A stretch of 64,000 nt of DNA from NCBI GenBank assembly GCA_026706395.1, contig JAPOYU010000131.1:19940-83939 (forward strand). Reading direction: 5' to 3'. The notes beneath the pieces were generated by a model. It was not told the DNA's origin and searched no databases. It saw only the letters and a program-made list of their open reading frames with translations. The position numbers were made by a program, and so were the translations under genes. Origin of the DNA: Chloroflexota bacterium. GTDB lineage: Bacteria; Chloroflexota; Anaerolineae; Aggregatilineales; Phototrophicaceae. Every line of letters starts with the position of its first letter. The stretch's first letter is position 1. Positions 54,670 to 62,973 of the stretch are shown here, piece by piece.

Positions 54670-55176
54670 ATGTCCGAAGCGGCGCTGGCGCTCAGCCTGT
54701 TCGTTCACATCGGCGCGACCGTCGTCTGGATCGGCGGGATCCTTCTCGTGACGTTTCTGGTCATCCCGGAGTTGAACCGCGTCCTCGAAGATCAGCCGGC
54801 CTTGTATCAACTGCTGCGCCGGCTGCGCAAACGCTTCACGCCCTTGAGCAATCTGGCGCTGGTCCTGCTGATCGTCACCGGCGTCCTGCAGATGTCGAGC
54901 GACCCGAATTACGAAGGTCTGCTCAGTTTCAGCAATCGCTGGAGTCAGGCGCTCTTGGTCAAGCATATCCTGCTCATCATCATGGCGGCAGCGGGCTTGG
55001 TTCTGCAACTGACCGTGGCGCCGGCGCTGGAACGGACGAGCCTGCTACTGGAACGAGGGGTGGGGGATGCGAGCGAGTGGCGCCGGCTGCGGGGTCGGGA
55101 ACGCCGCTTAACCTTACTTATCGCCGCTCTGGCCGTCCTCATCTTGGCGGTCAGCGCCTGGCTGACGGCAATCTGA
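54670..55176 (+). CDS. CopD-like (DUF2269/DUF4149-type) integral membrane protein
   Basis: 168 residues with four predicted membrane helices (about 5-28, 55-75, 95-118 and 145-166). The start HIGATVVWIGG resembles the CopD domain of copper transport proteins and related families of unknown function, with a conserved His-Trp-Gly pattern in the first helix. It follows the RraA gene by four bases and so is likely co-transcribed. Copper binding is not proven by the visible residues. Confidence 0.68.
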   Translation: MSEAALALSLFVHIGATVVWIGGILLVTFLVIPELNRVLEDQPALYQLLRRLRKRFTPLSNLALVLLIVTGVLQMSSDPNYEGLLSFSNRWSQALLVKHILLIIMAAAGLVLQLTVAPALERTSLLLERGVGDASEWRRLRGRERRLTLLIAALAVLILAVSAWLTAI

Positions 55177-55210
55177 ACCGATCGCGCCTGCTAACTCGAT
55201 CCCGGGAAAA

Positions 55211-55243
55211 AGCTCCTCTCCTCTTGTGAGCCTGAGGAGGGGA
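55211..55243. repeat. Short family A hairpin repeat, copy 9
   Basis: CTCCTCTCC pairs with GGAGGGG around a CTTGTGAGCCTGA loop. Confidence 0.6.
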
Positions 55244-55320
55244 CATGTTAGCAATCAAGCGATATTTCGTGTAAATCGCGGGCGAGCCAAGGCTAGTCCC
55301 TGTTTACATTGCGAGCGGCA

Positions 55321-55518
55321 AACCCCACCCCCGGCCCCCTCCCCGACGAGTCAGGGAGGGGAGCTAGACGCAGCAGGATGCAAAGTGTTTTGCGTGGGCG
55401 GCGGCATTGTCGCGCGTGTGTCTACGGATTTCGCGCGGCTGTGGCAGGTATGCCTGTTCCAAGTAGCGTCAGAATGATCTTGGAGATTGCGGGAGGGGTT
55501 TGTGGTGGGGTTTCCTAA
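55321..55518. repeat. Family A repeat, copy 10, with distant arms
   Basis: The left arm begins AACCCCACC and includes a CCCCTCCCC/GGGAGGGG hairpin. The right arm ends GGTGGGGTTTCC after GGGAGGGG. About 125 bases of non-repeat sequence lie between, so it may be two half elements or an element carrying filler. Confidence 0.6.
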
Positions 55519-55570
55519 AGGTGATGACAGCGAGACAACAGAGGGAAATCCGGGAGATTGGCACGTTTTT

Positions 55571-55692
55571 GCCGGATTTGGGCAATGGAAATCGGGATGT
55601 TGGCAAAGGGTGAAGCGCAGTGTTGGCGGGGGATAGGGCGGCGTTCAGCGCCGGATTTGCGTTGGCACGGAAAAAACTTTTTTGTGCCAATG
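55571..55692 (-). repeat. Dispersed repeat family B, copy 3 (inverted)
   Basis: Inverse orientation of copies 1 and 2. Ends with a strong palindrome at 55664-55688: GGCAC and AAAAAA pair with TTTTTT and GTGCC. The palindrome with its T-run would fold as a terminator-like hairpin. Confidence 0.75.
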
Positions 55693-56023
55693 TTGTCTGG
55701 TCCGGGTCGGTTGTTCTGGCACGACTGAGGACAGAGATTGCATCGGCGAGTGTAGGTGCAGGCGTCGGTCTGAGCTATTCGATTGTTAAGGCGCGGACAG
55801 AATCAGGGTAGCATGAATTGGCTGACTATACTAGAACAAATGTTCGCACATTAGGAGATTCTCACCAAAGTCGTACGCAAGTCGCAGCGTTGAGGATTTC
55901 AATTACTTAGTTGAAATTACACCGTATACTCCCGCACCCGTGCGCTTTGCACAGTTTCGGATGCCATCGCTGACGTAATCTGTTATAAAGGGAAGTGAAG
56001 GCAAGGAGGAAAACGAGTCAACA

Positions 56024-59000
56024 ATGCTGGAAACCAAGACAGCGCCATCAACCATCACGCCGAAGCGCGACCTAAAGCCGTTCACGCTGGAAGACCGCTA
56101 CACCGCCGCAGACGGCGCCGTCATCATGAGCGGGATTCAAGCGCTGGCGCGGCTGCCCCTGGACCAGCACCGGGCCGACAAGCGCCGCGGACTGCATACT
56201 GCCGGCCTCGTCACCGGCTATCGCGGTTCGCCAATCGGCGTGCTGGACTTCGTGCTGGAGGGCATTCCGCATCTGCTTGAAGAGCATCACATCCGCTTCA
56301 TCCCGGCGGTCAACGAAGACCTGGCCGCCACCGCTATCATGGGCAGCCAGACGGTCAACTTGCTGCCCGAGCCAAAATACGACGGCGTCTGCGGCATCTG
56401 GTACGGCAAAGGACCGGGCGTAGACCGCAGCGGCGACGCCTTCAAGCACGCCAACCTGGCCGGCGTCGGGCGGTACGGCGGCGTACTCGCGGTCGCCGGC
56501 GACGATCCCTCCTGCAAGTCCTCGACCATCCCCTCGCATTCCGAGGTCGCCCTTTATGATGCCTTGATGCCGATCCTCTATCCGGGCAACGCCCAGGAGA
56601 TACTCGATCTCGGTTTGCTGGGTTTCGCCCTGTCGCGCTTTAGCGGCTTGTGGGTCGGTTTCAAGATCGTCACTGATGTCGCTGATGAATACAGCAGCAT
56701 CGAAGTCGGCTTGGACCGGGTCGAGATTGTCGAACCCGACTTCCGCCTGAATGGGCAACCCTGGAAGCCCAGGCAGAATACCGCCCTGCTCTCGCCTTAT
56801 AGCTTGCAGCAAGAGAAGCAAATCCATGATGAGCGGTTGGACGCGGCGCTGGCTTTCGCCCGGGTCAACCGCATCAACGAGATCGCCGTCTCGAGCGCCG
56901 ATGACTGGCTGGGTATCATCGCCGCCGGCAAGACCTGGTACGATTTGCGCGGGGCGCTGCTGGATATCGGCCTGGATGACGAAGCACTGGGACGCGCCGG
57001 CATCCGCCTACTCAAACTCGGTATGATCTATCCCATCGAAGGCGAGATCCTGCTCGACTTCGCCGCCGGCCTGGACGAAATCCTCGTCATCGAGGAGAAG
57101 CGGGCCTTCATCGAAACCTTCTGCAAAGAGGCGCTCTACGGCAGCGGGCACAGTCCACTGATTGTCGGCAAGAAGGATGAGACGGGCGGCAGGCTCGTCC
57201 GCGCCGACTACGAGCTGGACGCCGATGAAATCGCCCGCGTGCTGGCGCGGCGCCTGCGCAAGAGGATCGACCCGCCGCGCCTGGAAACACGGCTCGCTGA
57301 GATAGAGCGCCTGCCCGACCTGGGCACGATCCCGATCGCCTCGCGCTCGCCCTACTTCTGCTCCGGCTGCCCGCACAACCGCTCGACCGTCGTGCCTGAG
57401 GGCTCGATGGCGGGGGCCGGCATCGGTTGTCACACGCTGTCTATTCTGATGGATCGCCAGACTTCCGGCGTCACGCAGATGGGCGGCGAAGGCGCGAACT
57501 GGGTCGGCGCCGAGACCTTCACCGAACTCAATCACATTTTCCAGAATATCGGCGACGGCACCTTCGCCCACAGCGGCTCGCTCTCGATACGCCAGGCGAC
57601 CGCCGCCGGCACCAACGTCACCTTCAAGATCCTTTACAACGCGGCGGTGGCGATGACGGGCGGTCAACAGGCTGACGGCTTGATGCCCGTGCCCGAGATG
57701 ACCCACTTGCTCTATGCCGAAGGGGTGAAGAAGACGATCGTCATCTCCGCCGAACCGGAGAAATTCTCGCCCGACGCCTCCTGGGCGTCGAACGCGGAAG
57801 TCTGGGAGCGCGACCGAATGGAAGAGGCCCAGTTGCTCCTGCGTGATACGCCGGGAGTGACCGCGCTGATTTACGATCAGGAATGCGCGGCGAACCTGCG
57901 GCGGAAGCGGCGGCGCGGTTATGCGCCCGACCCGACCCTGCGCATCGTCATCAACGAGGCGGTCTGCGAGGGCTGCGGCGATTGCGGCGCTGTCTCGAAT
58001 TGCCTGAGCGTGCAGCCGGTCGAGACCGAATTCGGCCGCAAAACCCAGATTCATCAGTCCTCCTGCAACAAAGATTATACCTGCCTCGAAGGCAACTGCC
58101 CCGCCTTCATGAGCGTCATTCCAGCCGAACTGCCGCAAACAGAAGTATGGCCGGCCTTTCGCGTCGCGCGAGCGATCCCGGAGCCGTCGCGAAGCGTGAA
58201 CGGCACGGCAAATATCCTGATGATGGGCATCGGCGGCACCGGCGTCGTGACAGCGAATCAAGTCATGGGCACGGCGGCCGCCCTGGACGGCTTCCATGTC
58301 CGCTCGCTTGACCAGACCGGGCTGAGCCAAAAAGGCGGTCCGGTCGTCTCCAACCTGAAGATCAGCGCCGAGCCGGTCGATATGGCGGCGAAAATCGGCG
58401 CGAGCGCGACCGATGCCTTCCTCGTCTTTGACGTGCTGACGGCGACCGAAGGCAAGAACCTCATCCGCGCCCATCCGCAGCGAAGCGTCGCCATCGTCAG
58501 CACCAGCCAAGTGCCGACTGGCGATATGGTGCGCGACACCACGGTCGAATATCCGGAAGCGGATCACCTGCTGGAGATCATCAACCGGGAGACAAGAGCC
58601 GGCGATAATATCTTCTTCGACGCGCTTGGCCTAGCGGAAGCGCTCTTCGGCGATCACATGATGGCGAACTTCCTCGTCATCGGCGCCGCTTACCAAGCCG
58701 GTACCCTGCCCATGTCGGCTGAGGCCATTGAAGAGGCGATCGCGCTCAACGGCGTCAAAGTCGAAGACAATCAGCATGCCTTTCGCGCCGGCCGCTTGGC
58801 AGTGGCGGATGCCGACTGGCTCGCCAACCTGGAAGTGAAGCGCCCCGGCACGGTTGAGCCGACAATCGAGCGCTCGGCGGCGGCGCAAGCTCTGATCGAT
58901 TCGCTGACATTTGAAGGCGAGCTGAAGCGCCTGCTGGAAATACGGATTCCTGAACTGATCGCCTACCAAAACGAAGCCTATGCACTGCGCTATGTCGCTG

Positions 59001-59530
59001 ACGTGAAGCGAGTATACGCGGCGGAGCAGGCGGCCCGCCCCGGCGAGAAGGACTTGAGCGAAGCTTTCGCCCGCTACCTCTTCAAGCTGATGGCCTACAA
59101 AGACGAATACGAAGTGGCCCGCCTGAGCCTCAAACCGGAAGTTCGCGACGCGCTCAAAACACAGTTCGGCGAGCGGGCGCGCCTCCACTATCACTTGCAC
59201 CCGCCCATCCTGAAGGCGCTGGGCTTAAAGCGCAAAATCAAGCTGGGGCGCTGGTTTGATTTCGTCTACCGCGGGCTGCGTCAACTGCGCTTCCTGCGCG
59301 GGACGCCATTCGACCTCTTCGGCTATGACCGCGTCCGAAAGGTTGAGCGGGATCTCATCGCGCAGTACCGGCGCCTGGTCTTCGCCGCTGCTGACGATCT
59401 GGGCGGGGACAACTACGAGCGAGCCGTCGAACTGGCGAAGCTACCCGATATGATCCGCGGCTATGATGAAGTGAAGCTGGCCAATGTCGAGCGCTTCTGG
59501 GAGGCGGTGCGGGGGCTGGGGTTTGAGTAG
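56024..59530 (+). CDS. Indolepyruvate ferredoxin oxidoreductase family protein, all domains fused
   Basis: 1168 residues. Order: pyrimidine-binding TPP domain (TAGLVTGYRGSP), a linker domain, the TPP-pyrophosphate domain (YFCSGCPHNRST, GIGCHTLS, MGGEGANWVG), a ferredoxin-type 4Fe-4S segment near residue 647 (CEGCGDCGAVSNC, then a second Cys cluster ending GNCPAF) and the gamma domain (GIGGTGVVTANQV) with a long C terminus. It oxidatively decarboxylates aryl- or branched-chain 2-oxo acids to acyl-CoA with ferredoxin or another acceptor. Fusion into one chain is usual for aerobic or facultative bacteria. AAGGAGG lies upstream of the ATG, with wider spacing than normal. Length and domain order are complete. 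Confidence 0.92.
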   Translation: MLETKTAPSTITPKRDLKPFTLEDRYTAADGAVIMSGIQALARLPLDQHRADKRRGLHTAGLVTGYRGSPIGVLDFVLEGIPHLLEEHHIRFIPAVNEDLAATAIMGSQTVNLLPEPKYDGVCGIWYGKGPGVDRSGDAFKHANLAGVGRYGGVLAVAGDDPSCKSSTIPSHSEVALYDALMPILYPGNAQEILDLGLLGFALSRFSGLWVGFKIVTDVADEYSSIEVGLDRVEIVEPDFRLNGQPWKPRQNTALLSPYSLQQEKQIHDERLDAALAFARVNRINEIAVSSADDWLGIIAAGKTWYDLRGALLDIGLDDEALGRAGIRLLKLGMIYPIEGEILLDFAAGLDEILVIEEKRAFIETFCKEALYGSGHSPLIVGKKDETGGRLVRADYELDADEIARVLARRLRKRIDPPRLETRLAEIERLPDLGTIPIASRSPYFCSGCPHNRSTVVPEGSMAGAGIGCHTLSILMDRQTSGVTQMGGEGANWVGAETFTELNHIFQNIGDGTFAHSGSLSIRQATAAGTNVTFKILYNAAVAMTGGQQADGLMPVPEMTHLLYAEGVKKTIVISAEPEKFSPDASWASNAEVWERDRMEEAQLLLRDTPGVTALIYDQECAANLRRKRRRGYAPDPTLRIVINEAVCEGCGDCGAVSNCLSVQPVETEFGRKTQIHQSSCNKDYTCLEGNCPAFMSVIPAELPQTEVWPAFRVARAIPEPSRSVNGTANILMMGIGGTGVVTANQVMGTAAALDGFHVRSLDQTGLSQKGGPVVSNLKISAEPVDMAAKIGASATDAFLVFDVLTATEGKNLIRAHPQRSVAIVSTSQVPTGDMVRDTTVEYPEADHLLEIINRETRAGDNIFFDALGLAEALFGDHMMANFLVIGAAYQAGTLPMSAEAIEEAIALNGVKVEDNQHAFRAGRLAVADADWLANLEVKRPGTVEPTIERSAAAQALIDSLTFEGELKRLLEIRIPELIAYQNEAYALRYVADVKRVYAAEQAARPGEKDLSEAFARYLFKLMAYKDEYEVARLSLKPEVRDALKTQFGERARLHYHLHPPILKALGLKRKIKLGRWFDFVYRGLRQLRFLRGTPFDLFGYDRVRKVERDLIAQYRRLVFAAADDLGGDNYERAVELAKLPDMIRGYDEVKLANVERFWEAVRGLGFE

Positions 59531-59595
59531 CGGCTCTCGAAGTCGCAATTCGACCACAAAGACACAAAGCCCACGAAGAAAAGCTAGGCGGAATG

Positions 59596-61080
59596 TTAAC
59601 CGCCTCTAATCATTTCCTGGCACTCCGGCGTATCGAAGTAGTCGCGTACCCATTCCGCCTTGTCGCGGGCATCGTCCTGCGCCATCTTTGCCAAGCCTTC
59701 GTCCTTCATCCAACCGACCGCCTTCTTCTTGTTCTCACGCATCAATCCGCGCAAAGTCAAATTATCGCGCTTGCGCCGGTTGCAGGGACCGCAGAGCAAG
59801 ATGCGATTGAGGATGTGATTCGCGCCCCGATCCGACTTGGGCGTGATGTGATCCAATTGCATGAACTCCCGCTCCAATGCCCGCCCGCAGCCAGCGCAGA
59901 TGACACCTCCATTCGAACCTTGCGCCGCCGCCAGGATGTTGGTCATTACTCTGTGCGATAGTTTCTCCCAAGGCATGACTGGCCGCTGGATGCGCAAACG
60001 AAGCGTCGGGGCGGCGATTTCATTTTCATCACTGCGTTCTGGTGGCTCCGTTTCGTAATGGATTTTCGGCAAGGTTACATGATTGCTGTCGTCGGCTCGC
60101 AAGATAGTATCCCGCTCCATTCGCTCCCTGACGACATTGAGCGCGCCGTCCCAAATGTCCATGCCGACCCACTGGCGTTTCAAACGCTCGGCCGCGACCG
60201 GTGTAGTGGCGCAGCCGCAGAAAGGGTCTAGCACTATGTCGCCCTCGTTGCTGCTAGCTTTGACGATGCGCTCATACAAGGCTAGTGGTTTCTGCGTGGG
60301 ATAGCCAGTAATCTCTTTTCTGGTGTTGGGAAACCACCCCGACGAACCGTATAGCGACTTTATATCTGACCATGTATCCGACAGAGGTACGCCCGGACTC
60401 TCATCAAGATACTGCTTTATGATTTTCCCGCCGCGCGTCCTAGTACGATATTTTCGACCGTCTGCGTCCGTGTGTCTGAACCACTTTGTCCTGTAATTTT
60501 CCGAGTATGGCGTGTACTGCTTATTGTACGTATGTTCGCTATATTTCTTTGCATATACGAGTAAAGTTTCGTGCGACTTGATTGGTTTTCTACCGCCTGC
60601 CCTGCCACCGGACGGTGTGCCGTAATTCCAGATTATCTCCGTTATGAAGTTCTTTCGTCCAAATATGCCGTCCAACAGACATTTGACATAAGCGACAGCA
60701 GTATGGTCAAGATGAAGATAAAGAGTCCCATCCAAACGAAGAATTCTATGCATTTCCATCAGGCGAACGCCTATCCAGCATAAAAATGCACCCATATCAT
60801 TGCCGTAAGCTACTCGCGCCGCGTCTATAACCTCCCATACTGCGGGCCAGTCATCCTTGATGCTGTCCGTCCAATCTTCATGTACATCTCGATCCCAAGA
60901 CCAGCGATCTTTAAAACTCGCCCCCTTCGCCAAGCTGTCCGGCGTGGCGTGGAAATCGCGGTTCTTGTTGAACGGCGGATCTGTGGCGATCAGATGCACC
61001 GTCTCGCTGTTCATGCCGCGCAGGAAGTCGAGGTTGTCACCGTGATAGAGAGTGCGGTTCTTGAAGTTGGGTTCTGCCAT
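59596..61080 (-). CDS. Beta-class DNA methyltransferase fused to an HNH nuclease-like domain
   Basis: 494 residues. Catalytic motif IV DPPF (34-37) precedes the motif X-like GYPTQKP (259-265) and the SAM-binding motif I LDPFCGC (284-290), the beta-class order of N6-adenine or N4-cytosine methylases. After residue 380 comes a zinc-HNH module: C395xxC398, D410-H411, N425 and C430xxC433 followed by NRRKRDN. Known restriction-modification systems split these activities; a fusion could be a self-contained modification enzyme with nicking or repair ability, or HNH may help in binding. The divergent operon at 61182 is AT-rich like part of this gene. Methylation target unknown. Confidence 0.87.
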   Translation of the reverse strand: MAEPNFKNRTLYHGDNLDFLRGMNSETVHLIATDPPFNKNRDFHATPDSLAKGASFKDRWSWDRDVHEDWTDSIKDDWPAVWEVIDAARVAYGNDMGAFLCWIGVRLMEMHRILRLDGTLYLHLDHTAVAYVKCLLDGIFGRKNFITEIIWNYGTPSGGRAGGRKPIKSHETLLVYAKKYSEHTYNKQYTPYSENYRTKWFRHTDADGRKYRTRTRGGKIIKQYLDESPGVPLSDTWSDIKSLYGSSGWFPNTRKEITGYPTQKPLALYERIVKASSNEGDIVLDPFCGCATTPVAAERLKRQWVGMDIWDGALNVVRERMERDTILRADDSNHVTLPKIHYETEPPERSDENEIAAPTLRLRIQRPVMPWEKLSHRVMTNILAAAQGSNGGVICAGCGRALEREFMQLDHITPKSDRGANHILNRILLCGPCNRRKRDNLTLRGLMRENKKKAVGWMKDEGLAKMAQDDARDKAEWVRDYFDTPECQEMIRGG

Positions 61081-61181
61081 GCCGAAAAATTCGTATTAAG
61101 TCGAACCAGTAAGCGTTTTATGACGATTTTGAATTAGCATATACTAAAATAGGTTAGCCTGTTTTACCAAAGCTTACAAGG
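61081..61181. promoter_or_regulatory. Divergent promoter region of the methyltransferase and two-gene operon
   Basis: About 100 AT-rich bases between divergent genes. A TATACT at 61140-61145 facing right has only a poor -35 (TTTATG, 17 bases upstream). AAGG sits directly against the ATG at 61182. Confidence 0.35.
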
Positions 61182-62264
61182 ATGCTAAAGATAGCGATGA
61201 ACAACAGCAATTCAACCCATTCTAATGAACAGTACTCACCGGAAGATCGCGATATCTTGCTGGGTAGTTTATTCCTCTACAAGAAAGTAATAATCGCAAA
61301 GCAGTTCAACAAAATATGCATTCCTCTACGCTGGCAACCTACCAAAGCTATAATGCGACGTGCGATAGAATCGGAAATCGATAGAGGCAGACTGGACTTA
61401 GACAAAATTCACAAAGTACTGGTTGAACTTGAGGGATGGGGACGCCAACAGATTTATCTCTACAAATTCATGGGCGGAACAACCCTGCAGAATCAGTGGC
61501 TAGACTACGACTGGGTTGAGAGTAACATACAAGATAACGGTATGGGGGAAGTATTTAATATTACCCGACCAATTACGTCATTAAATCAATCGCCATTATA
61601 TACGATCCAGTATGACCAAGCAGAAGGCAGACTTCGATTCATATGGGTTCTAAATCGCACTAAAGTCACACGCGAAGAATTGGAAGATCCACCACATCCC
61701 GATTTCACTGCAAACATAGACTCGACCGCACTTGAGCGCCTGATTCTACGAGCCTATCGCGAGACTCTCGTGCGTGATGTGACTTCCTTTGATTGGAACA
61801 TCAAAACAGGGGATGCAATGATAATGATTAGGAAACTCCGAGGTACCAAATACAAAGATGAACGTGAGAAAATCCGCGCAGAATTGCGAAAGGTTATTCC
61901 ACTTACCGACTTTCAAAGGCTGAGCATCTCAAGGTTGATAAACAATTTACGTCACATTGAAGAAGTAGTAACGACAAAGCTGGATCTACGACCTTTGTCA
62001 AATGCAAATGGCAGACTAATGATGTCGACAGGAAACCGGCATGACGTCGAGTCCGATCCACAATATAGCGATATCCTAACGACCCACAGGGATAGATTCA
62101 CCGGTCGTACCGCCCCAATTCGCTGGCAACTGAAAAGAAATCAACAAATTGGCATGTATCTCTACGCAAAAAAAGAGGACGATCATCGAATTGCAATCAA
62201 TTCGCAAGAGACGGAAGAAGATGTCAGGCATGTACTTCGACGTATCCGAACGTATTGCTCGTGA
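61182..62264 (+). CDS. Unrecognised protein in an AT-rich operon beside the methyltransferase
   Basis: 360 residues, mostly alpha-helical and polar, without membrane segments. No motif I know is visible; two stretches look ordered: LVELEGWGRQQIYLYKF near residue 90 and a charged helical region 190-260 (ERLILRAYRETLVRD). AT-rich codon use sets it apart from both flanks. A second ATG at 61197 is an alternative start. It overlaps the following gene by 44 bases, so the two are probably translated together. Its place opposite a DNA methyltransferase-HNH gene suggests a mobile or defence function, but this rests on position only. Confidence 0.7.
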   Translation: MLKIAMNNSNSTHSNEQYSPEDRDILLGSLFLYKKVIIAKQFNKICIPLRWQPTKAIMRRAIESEIDRGRLDLDKIHKVLVELEGWGRQQIYLYKFMGGTTLQNQWLDYDWVESNIQDNGMGEVFNITRPITSLNQSPLYTIQYDQAEGRLRFIWVLNRTKVTREELEDPPHPDFTANIDSTALERLILRAYRETLVRDVTSFDWNIKTGDAMIMIRKLRGTKYKDEREKIRAELRKVIPLTDFQRLSISRLINNLRHIEEVVTTKLDLRPLSNANGRLMMSTGNRHDVESDPQYSDILTTHRDRFTGRTAPIRWQLKRNQQIGMYLYAKKEDDHRIAINSQETEEDVRHVLRRIRTYCS

Positions 62265-62874
62265 TTATCCGAGATCAGATGTATGCGAGATAGACGAGTT
62301 TCTCACTCGAGCAAATCCGCTAGAATTCAAGCTGCAAGACATTGAGGATTTTACTAATGTCAGTGAAAATGCTGAAGCAATCATCTATGAGTATATCAAA
62401 CATGGTGTAGTTGCAACGGAATCAAGATACTTATGCCCTAAGCACAAAAATACAGCTCTAGAACGTCCGAAAAAACTTATCCTAAGTCGCAAAAGAATCT
62501 GCCCGAAGTGCGGAAAGCTATATGCGGTAGAGGGCTTGGAGACTGAGACTATTTTCGTACGCAAGAAAGCGCCAGATCGGCCGCTACCAGCAGACGGCAC
62601 GACTACAAGCGGAGAAACCGACAAAACAGAGACTCCGTGGTGGAAAGACAAAAAATGGATAGCTGAGAGAATTGGGATACCAATATTTCTGATCATTGCC
62701 GGCATAATCATAAGAGGCGCATTAATCGCGCCTCCAGATGCAACCGAAAAACTGGAAATGCCTACAGCGACCGTAGCGTTTGAACCGTCATCTACGCCCG
62801 CACGTTCCGCAACACCTACCGTCGCGGCCACTACGACAGACTTGCCAAACATAGATGTGACCCCACCCTCATGA
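62221..62874 (+). CDS. Zinc-ribbon membrane protein with exported Pro/Thr tail
   Basis: 217 residues from ATG 62221. The N-terminal 70 residues are helical and acidic. C72, C94 and C97 (CPKH...CPKCGKLY) look like a zinc ribbon with an interrupted spacing. A hydrophobic helix at 151-169 follows basic residues and predicts N-in topology, so the last 45 residues (TATVAFEPSSTP...) would be outside. The architecture, sensor inside and Ser/Thr/Pro-rich tail outside, resembles the tail of the ABC fusion at 9193. No family is recognised. It overlaps the preceding gene by 44 bases; an upstream start at 62149 is less likely. Confidence 0.65.
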   Translation: MSGMYFDVSERIARDYPRSDVCEIDEFLTRANPLEFKLQDIEDFTNVSENAEAIIYEYIKHGVVATESRYLCPKHKNTALERPKKLILSRKRICPKCGKLYAVEGLETETIFVRKKAPDRPLPADGTTTSGETDKTETPWWKDKKWIAERIGIPIFLIIAGIIIRGALIAPPDATEKLEMPTATVAFEPSSTPARSATPTVAATTTDLPNIDVTPPS

Positions 62875-62973
62875 GGTGGCCTCAGCAGCGAAGGACGTCT
62901 CTCAACCTGTACCCTGCCCGGCTTTCACGTTACCATTGCTTGCATGCACTCAGATTAACAAACGAGGACGAAT

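Larger units (their letters stand above)
55177..56023. other. Long intergenic region built of repeats
   Basis: 847 bases. It contains a short G-rich hairpin at 55211-55243, a wide family A copy with outer arms 55321-55365 and 55490-55518, and an inverted family B copy at 55571-55692. An AT-rich stretch at 55.86-55.99 kb before the oxidoreductase gene includes promoter-like TTACTT/TATACT boxes at 55903-55930 and an AAGGAGG near 56005. No gene is supported. Confidence 0.65.

Noticed and set aside
57008..58567. 519-codon open frame opposite the oxidoreductase
   Set aside because: Falls inside the fused indolepyruvate oxidoreductase whose motifs are intact.
61129..61145. TTGAAT and TATACT before the unknown AT-rich operon
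   Set aside because: The spacing is 5 bases, so they cannot act together as one promoter.
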